NCBI GenBank assembly: GCA_964628195.1
Contig: CAZVPF010000003.1
Coordinates: 1 to 64,000 of the forward strand
Direction: 5' to 3'
Length of the DNA: 64,000 nucleotides
DNA from: CAZVPF01 sp964628195
GTDB lineage: Bacteria > Planctomycetota > Phycisphaerae > Sedimentisphaerales > Anaerohalosphaeraceae
The position numbers and the translations under genes were made by a program. Shown in pieces: positions 42,487 to 50,616 of this stretch (within the stretch, counting starts at the first letter, position 1; each line of letters begins with the position of its first letter). The notes below the pieces were generated by a model. It ran no database searches. It worked only from the letters and a program-made list of their open reading frames with translations, and was not told the DNA's origin.

Positions 42487-43491
42487 TTATTCTAAAAAGT
42501 CGTGTACCAGCCAGTTATCCTCATCGCTCTTGGCACGGCCTTCACTGTGACCATCACTATACGTAACCCCATTGCCAACCCTTACATAGGCAGGAGTTGC
42601 AGTCCAGTCGGAGGAAGATGATCTCTTTCTCTGAGTGTAAATATTGTCGCTATCCACACCAACGTCGGATCGCTTCTCAAATACTGTATGGCCGTCAGTA
42701 TACAGAACATTCTGACCTTCACGCAGGTGATTCCCTGAATTACCGCACTCGTAATCTTCCTTAGGGAGGCCATCCCAGCCTTGAGTGGGCTCACCATCCG
42801 GATCAGCTATTAACGCAACGTAATCCGTATGACTTCCGTTAGCTGGAACGACATCTCCTGCATAACTGTTAACCATATTATTTGAGTCAAAATCCGTGTC
42901 ATACCAAGGATTTTTGTCGGCCATGATAGCCATGCCAGGTGCAGACATGCCGTTGATCGCATAGGCTGCATTACCACCGGCACCATCCGGGTCGTACTGG
43001 AAATGGTAGGAATAACTGACATGTTCATACGGTTCCACCCCGAAATCCCAGAGTTCCACCAGCTCTACGTCGAAACCTGAATCTATGAGGTCTTCGTCTT
43101 CGGACAATACAAACTCATCCTCGTCGCTTGAGCCGCATATAAACACTTTGGGGTCAACATCGGCGTACTTGACAAGCAGGAACTGACTTGCTGCGATCGT
43201 AACTTCGTCCCTGTTAGTGATTGAAGGGTCATCTTCTGTTTCACCGCCCCAGTTGACGGTTACTTCAGACCACAATGCATTGCCTCTTCCACCGGCGATG
43301 GGGAACTCGTCGTCGTTCTCGTTGGCGTAGATGAGGGTCGCTGTTCCGAGGCCCTTGAGGTTGGTTCCGCATACGAGACGCTGGGCGAGTCTTTTAACTC
43401 GGCCAAGTGCCGGCATGAGGATAGCCATGAGCATTGCGATGATCGCGATAACGACCAGCAGCTCGATTAGTGTAAAACCTTTCTTTTTCAT
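42487..43491 (-). CDS. Prepilin-like protein, third copy
   Basis: A 334-residue protein starting MKKKGFTLIELLVVIAIIAMLMAILMPALGRVKR, a prepilin leader with the Gly-Phe cleavage site. The body is acidic (many Asp and Glu, e.g. SDEDEFVLSEDEDLID) and ends with a histidine ten residues before TDGH (NHLREGQNVLYTDGH), the planctomycete pseudopilin pattern. It differs clearly from the two paralogues near 22-24 kb. GGAG lies eight bases before the ATG. With its own promoter and terminator it is monocistronic. Confidence 0.88.
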   Translation of the reverse strand: MKKKGFTLIELLVVIAIIAMLMAILMPALGRVKRLAQRLVCGTNLKGLGTATLIYANENDDEFPIAGGRGNALWSEVTVNWGGETEDDPSITNRDEVTIAASQFLLVKYADVDPKVFICGSSDEDEFVLSEDEDLIDSGFDVELVELWDFGVEPYEHVSYSYHFQYDPDGAGGNAAYAINGMSAPGMAIMADKNPWYDTDFDSNNMVNSYAGDVVPANGSHTDYVALIADPDGEPTQGWDGLPKEDYECGNSGNHLREGQNVLYTDGHTVFEKRSDVGVDSDNIYTQRKRSSSSDWTATPAYVRVGNGVTYSDGHSEGRAKSDEDNWLVHDFLE

Positions 43492-43548
43492 TTTAACATC
43501 TCCTTAACTTTTTGGGGACACGCGGTTAAGCCGCTCCCACAATAAACG

Positions 43549-43578
43549 ATTTTATTAGTCCAAAAAGGTGTAAATCAA
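43549..43578 (-). promoter_or_regulatory. Promoter candidate for third pseudopilin
   Basis: On the minus strand TTGATT (43573-43578) and TAAAAT (43549-43554) with an 18-base spacer, about 60 bases before the start codon. Confidence 0.35.
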
Positions 43579-43991
43579 AGCTGACCAACATTTTTTTCCG
43601 CATATCCCTCGGATCAATAATTACCGAGAGCGACTTACATTTTTAAAAGTAACTAAAATAACCTGCCAGAACATGAAATACGAAAGCGCAAATATAGCCG
43701 AAAATCATGTTTTCAGCGTCCAGTACAATAAATTCAACTGAACGTCTGCCGTAGAAAGAAATGAAGACCGAAAGAAGTGGTTTAAGAAAATGAATTAATT
43801 ATTTAGGAAATATAATAGCTGATAAGTATTATTAATCCACCTTCCTGTCTTCTGTATTCAATTGTCTAATTAAAGTTTAACACAAGCTAAATGGTCGGTC
43901 AAGTGAATTTTTATTTTTATTGCAAATATTTTATCGGCCATTAAAGTGTAAAAGCTGTTATTTATACTAAAAATTGTTTGCGGAGGTTTGC
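43579..43991. other. AT-rich intergenic region, no gene seen
   Basis: About 410 bases between the pseudopilin promoter and the pyrophosphorylase gene. No coding frame, hairpin or repeat stands out. A weak promoter pair ATTAAA/TATACT (17-base spacer, -10 box at 43964-43969) precedes the downstream gene. Confidence 0.4.
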
Positions 43992-45419
43992 ATGGATTTG
44001 CAAAAAAGAGTTGAAACAGCGAGAAAGAGGCTTGAAGAATTCGACCAACAGCACCTGCTGCGGTTTGTGGATGAACTGGATGTAAAGGGCAAGGAATCCC
44101 TTCTTGACCAGATCGAGGGTCTTGACCTTGAGCAGATATCCCGCTGGGTTGAAGAATATGTTCTGAAAGAGTCGGCGACGGAGGTTCCGACGGATTTTGA
44201 GCCTGCCCCGTATTATTCCCGTGCCACGGATGACGCCGTTGAAAAGGAGAAGATCGACCGGGCGGAAAAAATCGGGCGCAACCTTCTGCGGAGGGGGAAA
44301 GTGGGGGCGTTTGTCGTCGCCGGCGGCCAGGGGACCCGGCTGGGCTTCGACGGGCCCAAAGGGGATTTTCCGATAAGCCCGGTTAATAACAAGACCCTGT
44401 TTCAAATCTTCGCTGAAACGATAATTTCAGCCTCGCGGAAATATGAGACGAGTATCCCGTGGTACATTATGACAAGCGAGATCAACCACCGGGCTACTAT
44501 GGAAATATTCGAAAAGAATGGATGGTTCGGGCTGGATGAAAAGGATGTTATGATCTTCAGGCAGGACAAGAATCCAAACTTCGGCTTTGACGGCAAAATA
44601 CTTCTGCGCGACAAGGGACAGATAGCGTTCAGCCCCAACGGGCACGGGGGAAGCCTCAAGGCACTTTTCGACAGCGGCGCAACTGCGGACATGAAAAAAC
44701 GGGGGATCGATTACATCAGCTATTTCCAGGTCGACAACCCGCTTGTGAGGGCAATTGACCCGCTTTTCATCGGGCTGCATTCAGTCGATAACGCAGAAAT
44801 GTCATCGAAGGCACTGAAGAAGGCTTACCCGAAGGAAAAGGTCGGTAATTTTTGCCTCGTTGACGGGAGGGTGACCGTGATCGAGTACAGCGACCTGCCT
44901 GACGAGATGGCCGAAAAGAAAAACCCGGACGGCTCGCTCGTTTTTGAGCTCGGTTCAATCGCTATACATATAATAAGCAGGAAGTTCGTGGAGAAGCTTA
45001 ACGAGAAGGGCTTCGCGCTGCCGATCCACCGCGCGGTCAAGAAGATACCGCACATTGATGAAAACGGCGACAAGGTTGATCCGGCAAAGCCGAACGGGGT
45101 TAAACTCGAAACTTTTGTCTTCGACGCCCTGCCAATGGCTGGGGAGTCGATAATTCTGCGCACCGAGCGTGAAGAAGAATTTGCCCCGGTCAAGAATGCC
45201 GAGGGCAAGGACAGTCCGGCTGTAACCAGGCAGATGATGGTGGACCGGGCGGCGAAGTGGCTGGAATCGGCGGGTATCGAGGTACCGAAAAACAGCGACG
45301 GCAAGGCTGATTGCAATCTTGAAATCAGTCCTCTCTTTGCGCTATCGGCTGGGGATGTGCAAGCGAAAAAGGAGCAAATAGCGAATATACCAGCAGGGTC
45401 GGATATTTATATAGAATAG
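43992..45419 (+). CDS. UDPGP-type UDP-sugar pyrophosphorylase (UAP1-like)
   Basis: About 475 residues. The nucleotide-binding motif FVVAGGQGTRLGFDGPKGDFPI (residues about 110-131) is that of the eukaryotic-type UDP-sugar pyrophosphorylases (UAP1/AGX), not the usual bacterial GalU or GlmU. SPNGHGGSLKALFDSG and SYFQVDNPLVRAIDPLFIG are the substrate loop and metal-site motifs of that family. It makes UDP-GlcNAc, UDP-GalNAc or UDP-glucose from UTP and the sugar-1-phosphate. The ATG with GGAGG upstream is preferred. Neighbouring genes give no pathway; it may feed cell-wall, LPS or glycogen synthesis. Confidence 0.85.
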   Translation: MDLQKRVETARKRLEEFDQQHLLRFVDELDVKGKESLLDQIEGLDLEQISRWVEEYVLKESATEVPTDFEPAPYYSRATDDAVEKEKIDRAEKIGRNLLRRGKVGAFVVAGGQGTRLGFDGPKGDFPISPVNNKTLFQIFAETIISASRKYETSIPWYIMTSEINHRATMEIFEKNGWFGLDEKDVMIFRQDKNPNFGFDGKILLRDKGQIAFSPNGHGGSLKALFDSGATADMKKRGIDYISYFQVDNPLVRAIDPLFIGLHSVDNAEMSSKALKKAYPKEKVGNFCLVDGRVTVIEYSDLPDEMAEKKNPDGSLVFELGSIAIHIISRKFVEKLNEKGFALPIHRAVKKIPHIDENGDKVDPAKPNGVKLETFVFDALPMAGESIILRTEREEEFAPVKNAEGKDSPAVTRQMMVDRAAKWLESAGIEVPKNSDGKADCNLEISPLFALSAGDVQAKKEQIANIPAGSDIYIE

Positions 45420-45428
45420 GCTGGCGGG

Positions 45429-46478
45429 TCAGCAGATGAACATCGCATCGCCGTATGAATAAAACCTGTATCGCCGCTCAATTGCGTGGCTGTAAGCCCT
45501 TAGCGTATTATCAAGGCCCGCAAAAGCGCCCACAAGAGCAAGCAGCGTTGAACGCGGTAGGTGGAAATTTGTAATCATCGCGTTAACGGCTTTGAACTTG
45601 TAGCCGGGTGTGATAAATATGTCCGTTGAGCCGGTGCCGGGGGCAACCCCGCCCTGCCGAGCGCAAGTTTCGAGCGTCCGGACCGAGGTGGTGCCGACCG
45701 CTATGACCCTGCCGCCTGTTTTGACAGCAGCATTTATCGTATCGGCTGTATTGGCGTCCAGTGAATAACGCTCACTGTGCATTTCATGAGCCTCAAGTTC
45801 CTCCACTGTAACGGGCTTGAACGTTCCAGGGCCTACGTGCAGGGTTACACGAGCGATGGAGATGCCCTTTTTGGTAATCTTCCGCATGAGGTCGGGGGTA
45901 AAATGCAGGCCTGCGGTCGGGGCGGCGACCGCGCCATAACGCTGGGCGAAAACGGTTTGATACCGCTGGAGGTCCTTGTCGAAGTCCTTTTGCCCGGCGG
46001 TTCGTTTAATATAAGGCGGAAGCGGCGCGAAACCGACTTTTTCAAGAGTCTGTTCAATCGGCAGTTCGGTGTTCGGGGATATGGTCCACGTGCCGTCAGG
46101 GGTTTTTTCAAGGGCCTTAGCGTCTGTGAACACCTCCCCGGACCTGTCGAAAATACTGATACTCTTGCCGGGCTTGACTTTTCGGGAATTTTTCAGCATA
46201 ACCTTCCATGCCCCGTCCTCTCGCTGTTCAAGGAAAAGGCCCTCGATTTTCGCGCCTGTAGCAACCTTTCCGTAAAACCGGGCGGGCATAACCCTGGTGT
46301 CATTGACTACGAGGCAGTCAGTTTCATGCAAATATTCGATAATATCCTCGAAGACCCGGTCGGCGAGGCTGCCGATTTTCCGGTCGTAGACCAGCAAACG
46401 GGAGCGGTCCCGCTTATCGCCGGGGTGCTGGGCGATGAGTTCTTCGGGCAGTTTGTAATCGAGCATTTCGGTTTTCAT
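45429..46478 (-). CDS. queA: S-adenosylmethionine:tRNA ribosyltransferase-isomerase QueA
   Basis: A 349-residue enzyme that transfers and isomerises the ribosyl group of SAM to 7-aminomethyl-7-deazaguanosine in tRNA, giving epoxyqueuosine. LPEELIAQHPGDKRDRSRLLVYD is the N-terminal signature, VAAPTAGLHFTPDLM the active-site region and VGTTSVRTLETCARQGG another conserved block. The C-terminus FHLPRSTLLALVGAFAG is complete. queG, which performs the next step, lies 3 kb away on the same strand but with other genes between. The gene is divergent from a small hypothetical gene. Confidence 0.97.
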   Translation of the reverse strand: MKTEMLDYKLPEELIAQHPGDKRDRSRLLVYDRKIGSLADRVFEDIIEYLHETDCLVVNDTRVMPARFYGKVATGAKIEGLFLEQREDGAWKVMLKNSRKVKPGKSISIFDRSGEVFTDAKALEKTPDGTWTISPNTELPIEQTLEKVGFAPLPPYIKRTAGQKDFDKDLQRYQTVFAQRYGAVAAPTAGLHFTPDLMRKITKKGISIARVTLHVGPGTFKPVTVEELEAHEMHSERYSLDANTADTINAAVKTGGRVIAVGTTSVRTLETCARQGGVAPGTGSTDIFITPGYKFKAVNAMITNFHLPRSTLLALVGAFAGLDNTLRAYSHAIERRYRFYSYGDAMFIC

Positions 46479-46633
46479 GGGTAAATTTATAGGACCTCGG
46501 TCCAGCCCTGTATAAAAATATTATCGTTTATCTGATGTATAATAAGCTATTTTAGCGAAGTGGTAAACAATATGTGATATTTTGGCAGTTTTTTCCGAAA
46601 AGATATAAGTGGAATATTTTGACTGAGTGGAAG

Positions 46634-46840
46634 ATGAGACACGACAGAACTTTTGAAGAGATAGCACTTTCAATAGCCGAGCTGGGCAAGGATGAGATCA
46701 AGGACAGGCTTCTGAATTTTGAGGGCACATTCTGTCTCGATTTCACCGAAGAATACCTCGACGCCCTGACGCTGGACCGCCTCAGGCATATTCTGCTGGC
46801 AGCGGTGACGACGAAAATAAAACACAAAAATGTTAAATAA
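46634..46840 (+). CDS. Small hypothetical protein, about 68 residues
   Basis: Not recognised. MRHDRTFEEIALSIAELGKDEIKDRLLNFEG suggests two helices and the end AAVTTKIKHKNVK is basic. The start is uncertain: a TTG five codons earlier (46619) and a GTG at 46574 are in frame. The codon pattern and the regular amphipathic helices support a real gene. It is divergent from queA and convergent with the lipoprotein gene. Confidence 0.5.
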   Translation: MRHDRTFEEIALSIAELGKDEIKDRLLNFEGTFCLDFTEEYLDALTLDRLRHILLAAVTTKIKHKNVK

Positions 46841-46861
46841 TCCACTTCGAGGCGACAGATA

Positions 46862-47428
46862 CTATTTAATTCCTTCCCGGGTTATTTTTACCTTGTTCAG
46901 CAATGTAAAATAGTCTTCTTTTTCGTCAAGTTTCAAAAAAATGCTGAACTGGAGTTCATTAAACTTTTTTTGCTCAGCTTGATCTAAAGGTTCAGCGTAA
47001 TCAAATGCGGCTTTTGCACTAATTGAAGCTTTTTTGTACATATAATTTTCTCGAATTGTACTGCGAAGCTTATCAAAGTCCAGCAGTCCCTGCCCAGTTA
47101 TCGCCAATATATAATCGATATGGTGTTTCTTCCTGAAAAAGCCTGTCACCGTGTCTTCTTTATCTACCTGCTCGACCGGGAAATTGTAAGTTTCGTCCAT
47201 ATCATCCAGGGTGGTTATCCTGAGTTCCATGAAGGTCTTTTCCGTATCTACTTTGAACGACTGCGGCAGGCGAACCTTGATGCGGATGTCGTTCGGATCG
47301 GTTTGGGCGAATTTTTGCGGGGAGTAACCACTCATGCGAATCATTGCAGTGAGCGGCACGGAAGCACATCCGGCAGTGATAATTGCGAAAAAAGCTGGTA
47401 AAAATAACAAAATTGAGCGGGTTTTCAT
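46862..47428 (-). CDS. Hypothetical lipoprotein
   Basis: A 188-residue protein with a lipoprotein signal (ILLFLPAFFAIITAGCASV, lipobox TAGC). The mature part is mixed alpha/beta with IRIKVRLPQSFKVDTEKTFMELRITTLDD and a Lys/Glu-rich C-terminus; no family is recognised. It starts overlapping a 45-codon membrane protein gene as ATGA, so the two are a translation-coupled pair. Its place is the periplasmic face of a membrane. Confidence 0.65.
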   Translation of the reverse strand: MKTRSILLFLPAFFAIITAGCASVPLTAMIRMSGYSPQKFAQTDPNDIRIKVRLPQSFKVDTEKTFMELRITTLDDMDETYNFPVEQVDKEDTVTGFFRKKHHIDYILAITGQGLLDFDKLRSTIRENYMYKKASISAKAAFDYAEPLDQAEQKKFNELQFSIFLKLDEKEDYFTLLNKVKITREGIK

Positions 47429-47562
47429 CGCTTTTTGGTCGGGTAGTTGTTGTTGTCTTTCTTTTTGTTCGTCTTTCTGGTCAGGAAGTAGACCACAATC
47501 GAGACGACTATAATTATCATCAGGACTTCGCCCTGGCCGAACAGTACCGCCAGCATCTGCAT
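47425..47562 (-). CDS. Small single-helix membrane protein
   Basis: A 45-codon gene. One transmembrane helix (EVLMIIIVVSIVVYFLTRK) is followed by a basic, Asn-rich tail (KTNKKKDNNNYPTKKR). CGGAG lies just before the first ATG; the second ATG at 47556 has better spacing (eight bases). A TTGACA-17-TACATT promoter precedes it and its TGA overlaps the lipoprotein start. Operon position, ribosome site and hydrophobic design support a real gene. Function unknown; it may be a partner or anchor for the lipoprotein. Confidence 0.6.
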   Translation of the reverse strand: MQMLAVLFGQGEVLMIIIVVSIVVYFLTRKTNKKKDNNNYPTKKR

Positions 47563-47606
47563 TTCTCCGTAATCAATTATGTGCAACTTTGTGAATACAG
47601 GAGTAA

Positions 47607-47635
47607 AATGTAACCTCGCGGCGAAAATATGTCAA
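47607..47635 (-). promoter_or_regulatory. Promoter for the small membrane protein and lipoprotein
   Basis: On the minus strand TTGACA (47630-47635) and TACATT (47607-47612), spacer 17 bases, about 45 bases before the small gene. Confidence 0.55.
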
Positions 47636-47643
47636 CGAAGGAA

Positions 47644-48882
47644 TTATCTGTTAAGTGTAAACGTGTCGATAACTTTTCCCTGCTTGTCGACGGCGGTAAG
47701 GGTTAACTGGTCGCCCTGGATGTTGATTTTGCAGAAATGGTGGGTTTTGACCGTTTTTTCAATATATGGCGAATAGTCCGGAACCGGGGTATAAAGGGGG
47801 GCCCCGCCGCCTCCTGTCGTGATATGCAGTACGCCGTTGACCCGGGCTTTGCAGTAGTAATGATTATGCGCGGAAAAAACCAGCGGAATGTTATACTTTT
47901 CGCATAACGGCTGGATGTAATCCTGCACCTCTTTCATGTCGACGTGGTTGCCGTTTGCCGAATAACCGGGGGCATGCAGTATGATTGCTTTCCATGGTTT
48001 GCCGCTCGAAGCGATAGCGTTTTCGAGCCAGTAATACTGCGAAGAACCCGGCGAATAGTCTTGGCGGTACTGGTCGATGATGAACAGGTGCATAGGTCCG
48101 TGAGTTATGTCGAGGTAAAACGGGTGGCCGGCGTAGTCGAATGGGAAATATTTCGCGTAAAGCTTTCCCTTATACTCGTGGTTGCCGATACAGCCCATAT
48201 ATGGGGCAATTGCTTTTAGTCCGACCATTGCCTCCATGTGCCGATTGAACTGCTCATTTTGCCAGTCGCTTTCCTCCCTGCCGTCCTGCACCCAGTCCCC
48301 GGTAAATACTATAAGCGAAGCGTAGTTCGGGTCCCTGTCAATCTCACGCATTATGGATGCGCATACATCGTCGTGGTCTGCGTAGTGCCTCCTTGTGTCG
48401 CCGTAGATTATAAGTTTAGCTGACTTGGCGTTTTCATGAGGGGCAGTAAGAAACGAGCCGGTAAAAGTCTCGTCATCGATCTGCACAGTATAATGATAAT
48501 GAGTTTCAGGCTTGAGGTTTTTCAGGTATTCATTAAAAATCTGGTCTTGTCCGGGCACTTTGATTGTTATTGAATTTGTCAGATTTGTCGGGTCCTGGCC
48601 CCAATTTAACGTGCAGCCGTGTTCAAAGGGCCTGTCAAGCTGCCACATCATAAGCATCTCTGAAGGATCATCGGTATATATCAGGTAGGGTTCCTTTCGG
48701 ACGAGCGGGTTTCGAATGGGCCAGGTGCCGATATAAAGCAGGCCAAGCAGAGCAAGCCCGAGCAGGACCTTCCATTTAATCTGCCAAAGTTTGTAAACGG
48801 TAATGCCAAGCCCGACAATTATAGTATAGGGCAGCATTACAAGACCTATCAGAAAATCTGCAAAAAATTTAATTATTCTCAA
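47644..48882 (-). CDS. Membrane-anchored metallophosphoesterase (purple acid phosphatase-like)
   Basis: A 412-residue protein starting with TTG. Two N-terminal hydrophobic segments (ADFLIGLVMLPYTIIVGLGITVY and VLLGLALLGLLYIG) anchor it. A fibronectin-like domain (PETHYHYTVQIDDETFTGSFLTA) follows, as in purple acid phosphatases. The metal ligands are readable in order: IIYGDTRRH, FTGDWVQDG, GCIGNHEYKG, ILHAPGYS and VFSAHNHYYCK. The catalytic domain should face the periplasm. The substrate, a phosphomonoester or diester, is unknown. TTG has no strong ribosome site, so the true start may differ. Confidence 0.8.
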   Translation of the reverse strand: MRIIKFFADFLIGLVMLPYTIIVGLGITVYKLWQIKWKVLLGLALLGLLYIGTWPIRNPLVRKEPYLIYTDDPSEMLMMWQLDRPFEHGCTLNWGQDPTNLTNSITIKVPGQDQIFNEYLKNLKPETHYHYTVQIDDETFTGSFLTAPHENAKSAKLIIYGDTRRHYADHDDVCASIMREIDRDPNYASLIVFTGDWVQDGREESDWQNEQFNRHMEAMVGLKAIAPYMGCIGNHEYKGKLYAKYFPFDYAGHPFYLDITHGPMHLFIIDQYRQDYSPGSSQYYWLENAIASSGKPWKAIILHAPGYSANGNHVDMKEVQDYIQPLCEKYNIPLVFSAHNHYYCKARVNGVLHITTGGGGAPLYTPVPDYSPYIEKTVKTHHFCKINIQGDQLTLTAVDKQGKVIDTFTLNR

Positions 48883-48986
48883 TGTCTGCGCCTTCCGTGT
48901 CGCTTTTGCGGAATAAATTTTAATATTTTAAAACCATTACAGCCCTATATTACCCTCAACGGTCCAATGTTCGCAAACTTTTTTTA

Positions 48987-49016
48987 GCATCAGTGACATA
49001 ACGTTGTCACTGATGC
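48987..49016. repeat. Inverted repeat with 12-bp arms
   Basis: GCATCAGTGACA (48987-48998) and TGTCACTGATGC (49005-49016) are perfect inverted copies around a six-base centre. Neither strand has a U-run after it, so it is not a typical terminator. It lies 170 bases before the truncated gene at 49187 in a gene-poor stretch of about 620 bases. Confidence 0.6.
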
Positions 49017-49186
49017 ACTTCCTGACTTAGGTTCACGGGTGTATATATGATATATTCGGGGCGGACAAAAACACAGCAGTCGTTTACCAGGAGACTAACC
49101 CTGAGCCGGGCAAAAGCCTATTGGCAGCGGTGGCTGTGGCCGTGTCCAGCCCGGCATGGGGTTTAGTTTTTTGTACTGAGGAGCTG

Positions 49187-49381
49187 ATGAGACCAAGAGA
49201 TTCTCTGAAGCGTTTGGCAAGTAAACGGCAGGTGCAAGTTGGGGACCTGATTGTTTTGTCGCGTTGTAACGATCCGTTCTTTATGGGTTCGGAGGGACAA
49301 TTCAGGCAGGCCCGTTGGGCGAAAAGGATATACGACATGCTGGATCCCGACGGGCCTGTTCATATTCGCAGGATGCATTAG
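49187..49381 (+). pseudogene. Truncated remnant of a conserved gene (NDPF...HIRRMH)
   Basis: A 64-codon frame with a GAGGAG close before the ATG. It reads SLKRLASKRQVQVGDLIVLS, then NDPFFMGSEGQFRQARWAK and GPVHIRRMH. I recall longer uncharacterised proteins with an N-terminal NDPFxxG ... A-W ... vHlRRxHYxL pattern. Here the frame stops with TAG exactly where a Tyr is expected and nothing matching follows, so it looks like the 5' fragment of a decayed gene. A real short protein cannot be excluded. Confidence 0.5.
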
Positions 49382-49506
49382 AAATCGCTGAAGTGTATTT
49401 CCTGTTTAATAGGCAATCGGTTTCACATTTCAACCAGTATTTTTCGCAAAAAAACCCAAAAGTGCAATTTTTTGCTTATATACAGGGCTTATAGTATTAA
49501 TTTGGA

Positions 49507-50475
49507 CTATCTGGTGTCAATATTTTCTAAACATACACGCGCGTTTCGCTTAAGCCTTTCAAGGCCCAGGCGGTAAATACACGTTCCGGCAAAGTTGTTT
49601 GTAAAATCCTGCTGTGTCATCTTCAAAACCTGTTCAATCTCGAGGTACTTTCGTCCGGCATTGAACCCCAGCCTGTCGTTTTTTGCGGGCGGCGCCTTCT
49701 CGTAATACGGACAAGCCTTGACACAGTTATCACAGCCGAACAATCTTTCGTCCACCAGCCGAGAAAGCTCTGGCGCAATCTCGCCTTTATGCTCGATAGT
49801 CAAATAGCTTATACACTTTCGGGCGTCGAAACTTCCGTCAACACCCAGCGCCCCTGTCGGGCAGGCCTTTATGCACCTGTCACATCCTGCGCAGCCATGA
49901 TGCAGATTTCCCTCACGGGCTGGGCGGCTGATATCTTTTTCGATCTCCAAATCAGTGACAACCTCAGCCAGAAAGATCGCCGGGCCAAACTCGGGACTGA
50001 TAAGCGCATGGTTCCTGCCGATAAAGCCAAGCCCGGCCCTTGCCGCCAGCGAGCGCTCGGCGATCGGGACCGAATCCACGCAAAGCTTGAAGTGCGCGGT
50101 GCGGCATTGCTCCATGCTGCTGATAGCGGTTGCCAACTCCCGCAGCATCTCCTTACCCGTTTCGTGATAGTCATCATACAGCGCGTAATCCGAAACCACC
50201 CCACAGGCTTTGTCGCCGCCCGGCGGATGCAGTTTCGCACACTTATAACCAACCGCAAGGCAAATTACACTCCTGGCCCCGCGCATGAGCTGACGCGGAT
50301 CGACACGTTTGTCAAAATTGCGATACATATAACCCATCGTCCCTGCACGGTCCTGATCGAGCCAGCGGCGCAGATACTGCGTCTCGGCGTGGGCTGCCGG
50401 TGCAGCGTTTGTCGCCGCCGCAGCGTCGAAACCAACCCGCAGGGCACATTCAATTATCGAACTCTCGCTAACCAT
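49507..50475 (-). CDS. queG: Epoxyqueuosine reductase QueG
   Basis: A 322-residue iron-sulfur, cobalamin-dependent enzyme for the last step of queuosine synthesis. Two 4Fe-4S motifs are readable: CAGCDRCIKACPTGAL and CDNCVKACPYYEKAPP. The N-terminal cobalamin-binding half has RARSVICLAVGYK-type sequence (MRGARSVICLAVGY here) and DSVPIAERSLAARAGLGFIGRN. The length is typical for the short form without HEAT repeats. The predicted -10 box is six bases before the ATG and no ribosome site is seen, so the mRNA may be leaderless. Confidence 0.94.
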   Translation of the reverse strand: MVSESSIIECALRVGFDAAAATNAAPAAHAETQYLRRWLDQDRAGTMGYMYRNFDKRVDPRQLMRGARSVICLAVGYKCAKLHPPGGDKACGVVSDYALYDDYHETGKEMLRELATAISSMEQCRTAHFKLCVDSVPIAERSLAARAGLGFIGRNHALISPEFGPAIFLAEVVTDLEIEKDISRPAREGNLHHGCAGCDRCIKACPTGALGVDGSFDARKCISYLTIEHKGEIAPELSRLVDERLFGCDNCVKACPYYEKAPPAKNDRLGFNAGRKYLEIEQVLKMTQQDFTNNFAGTCIYRLGLERLKRNARVCLENIDTR

Positions 50476-50481
50476 AGAACC

Positions 50482-50510
50482 ATTTTACCACACGTTCGAC
50501 GTTAAATTAA
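50482..50510 (-). promoter_or_regulatory. Promoter of queG adjoining its start codon
   Basis: On the minus strand TTAATT (50505-50510) and TAAAAT (50482-50487) with a 17-base spacer. The ATG begins at 50475, six bases past the -10 box. Confidence 0.4.
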
Positions 50511-50563
50511 CCCCCCGCCCAAAAAAAGCACTGACATTAAATTCGCTTGTCGCCATTAGATCG

Positions 50564-50592
50564 TTGACTTGGCAGCCAACCCCTGCTAACAT
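50564..50592 (+). promoter_or_regulatory. Promoter of the LpxR-like gene
   Basis: TTGACT (50564-50569) and TAACAT (50587-50592), spacer 17 bases, 24 bases before the start codon, with GGGAG as ribosome site. Confidence 0.5.
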
Positions 50593-50616
50593 CACGAGAA
50601 AAATAGGGAGATTCGC

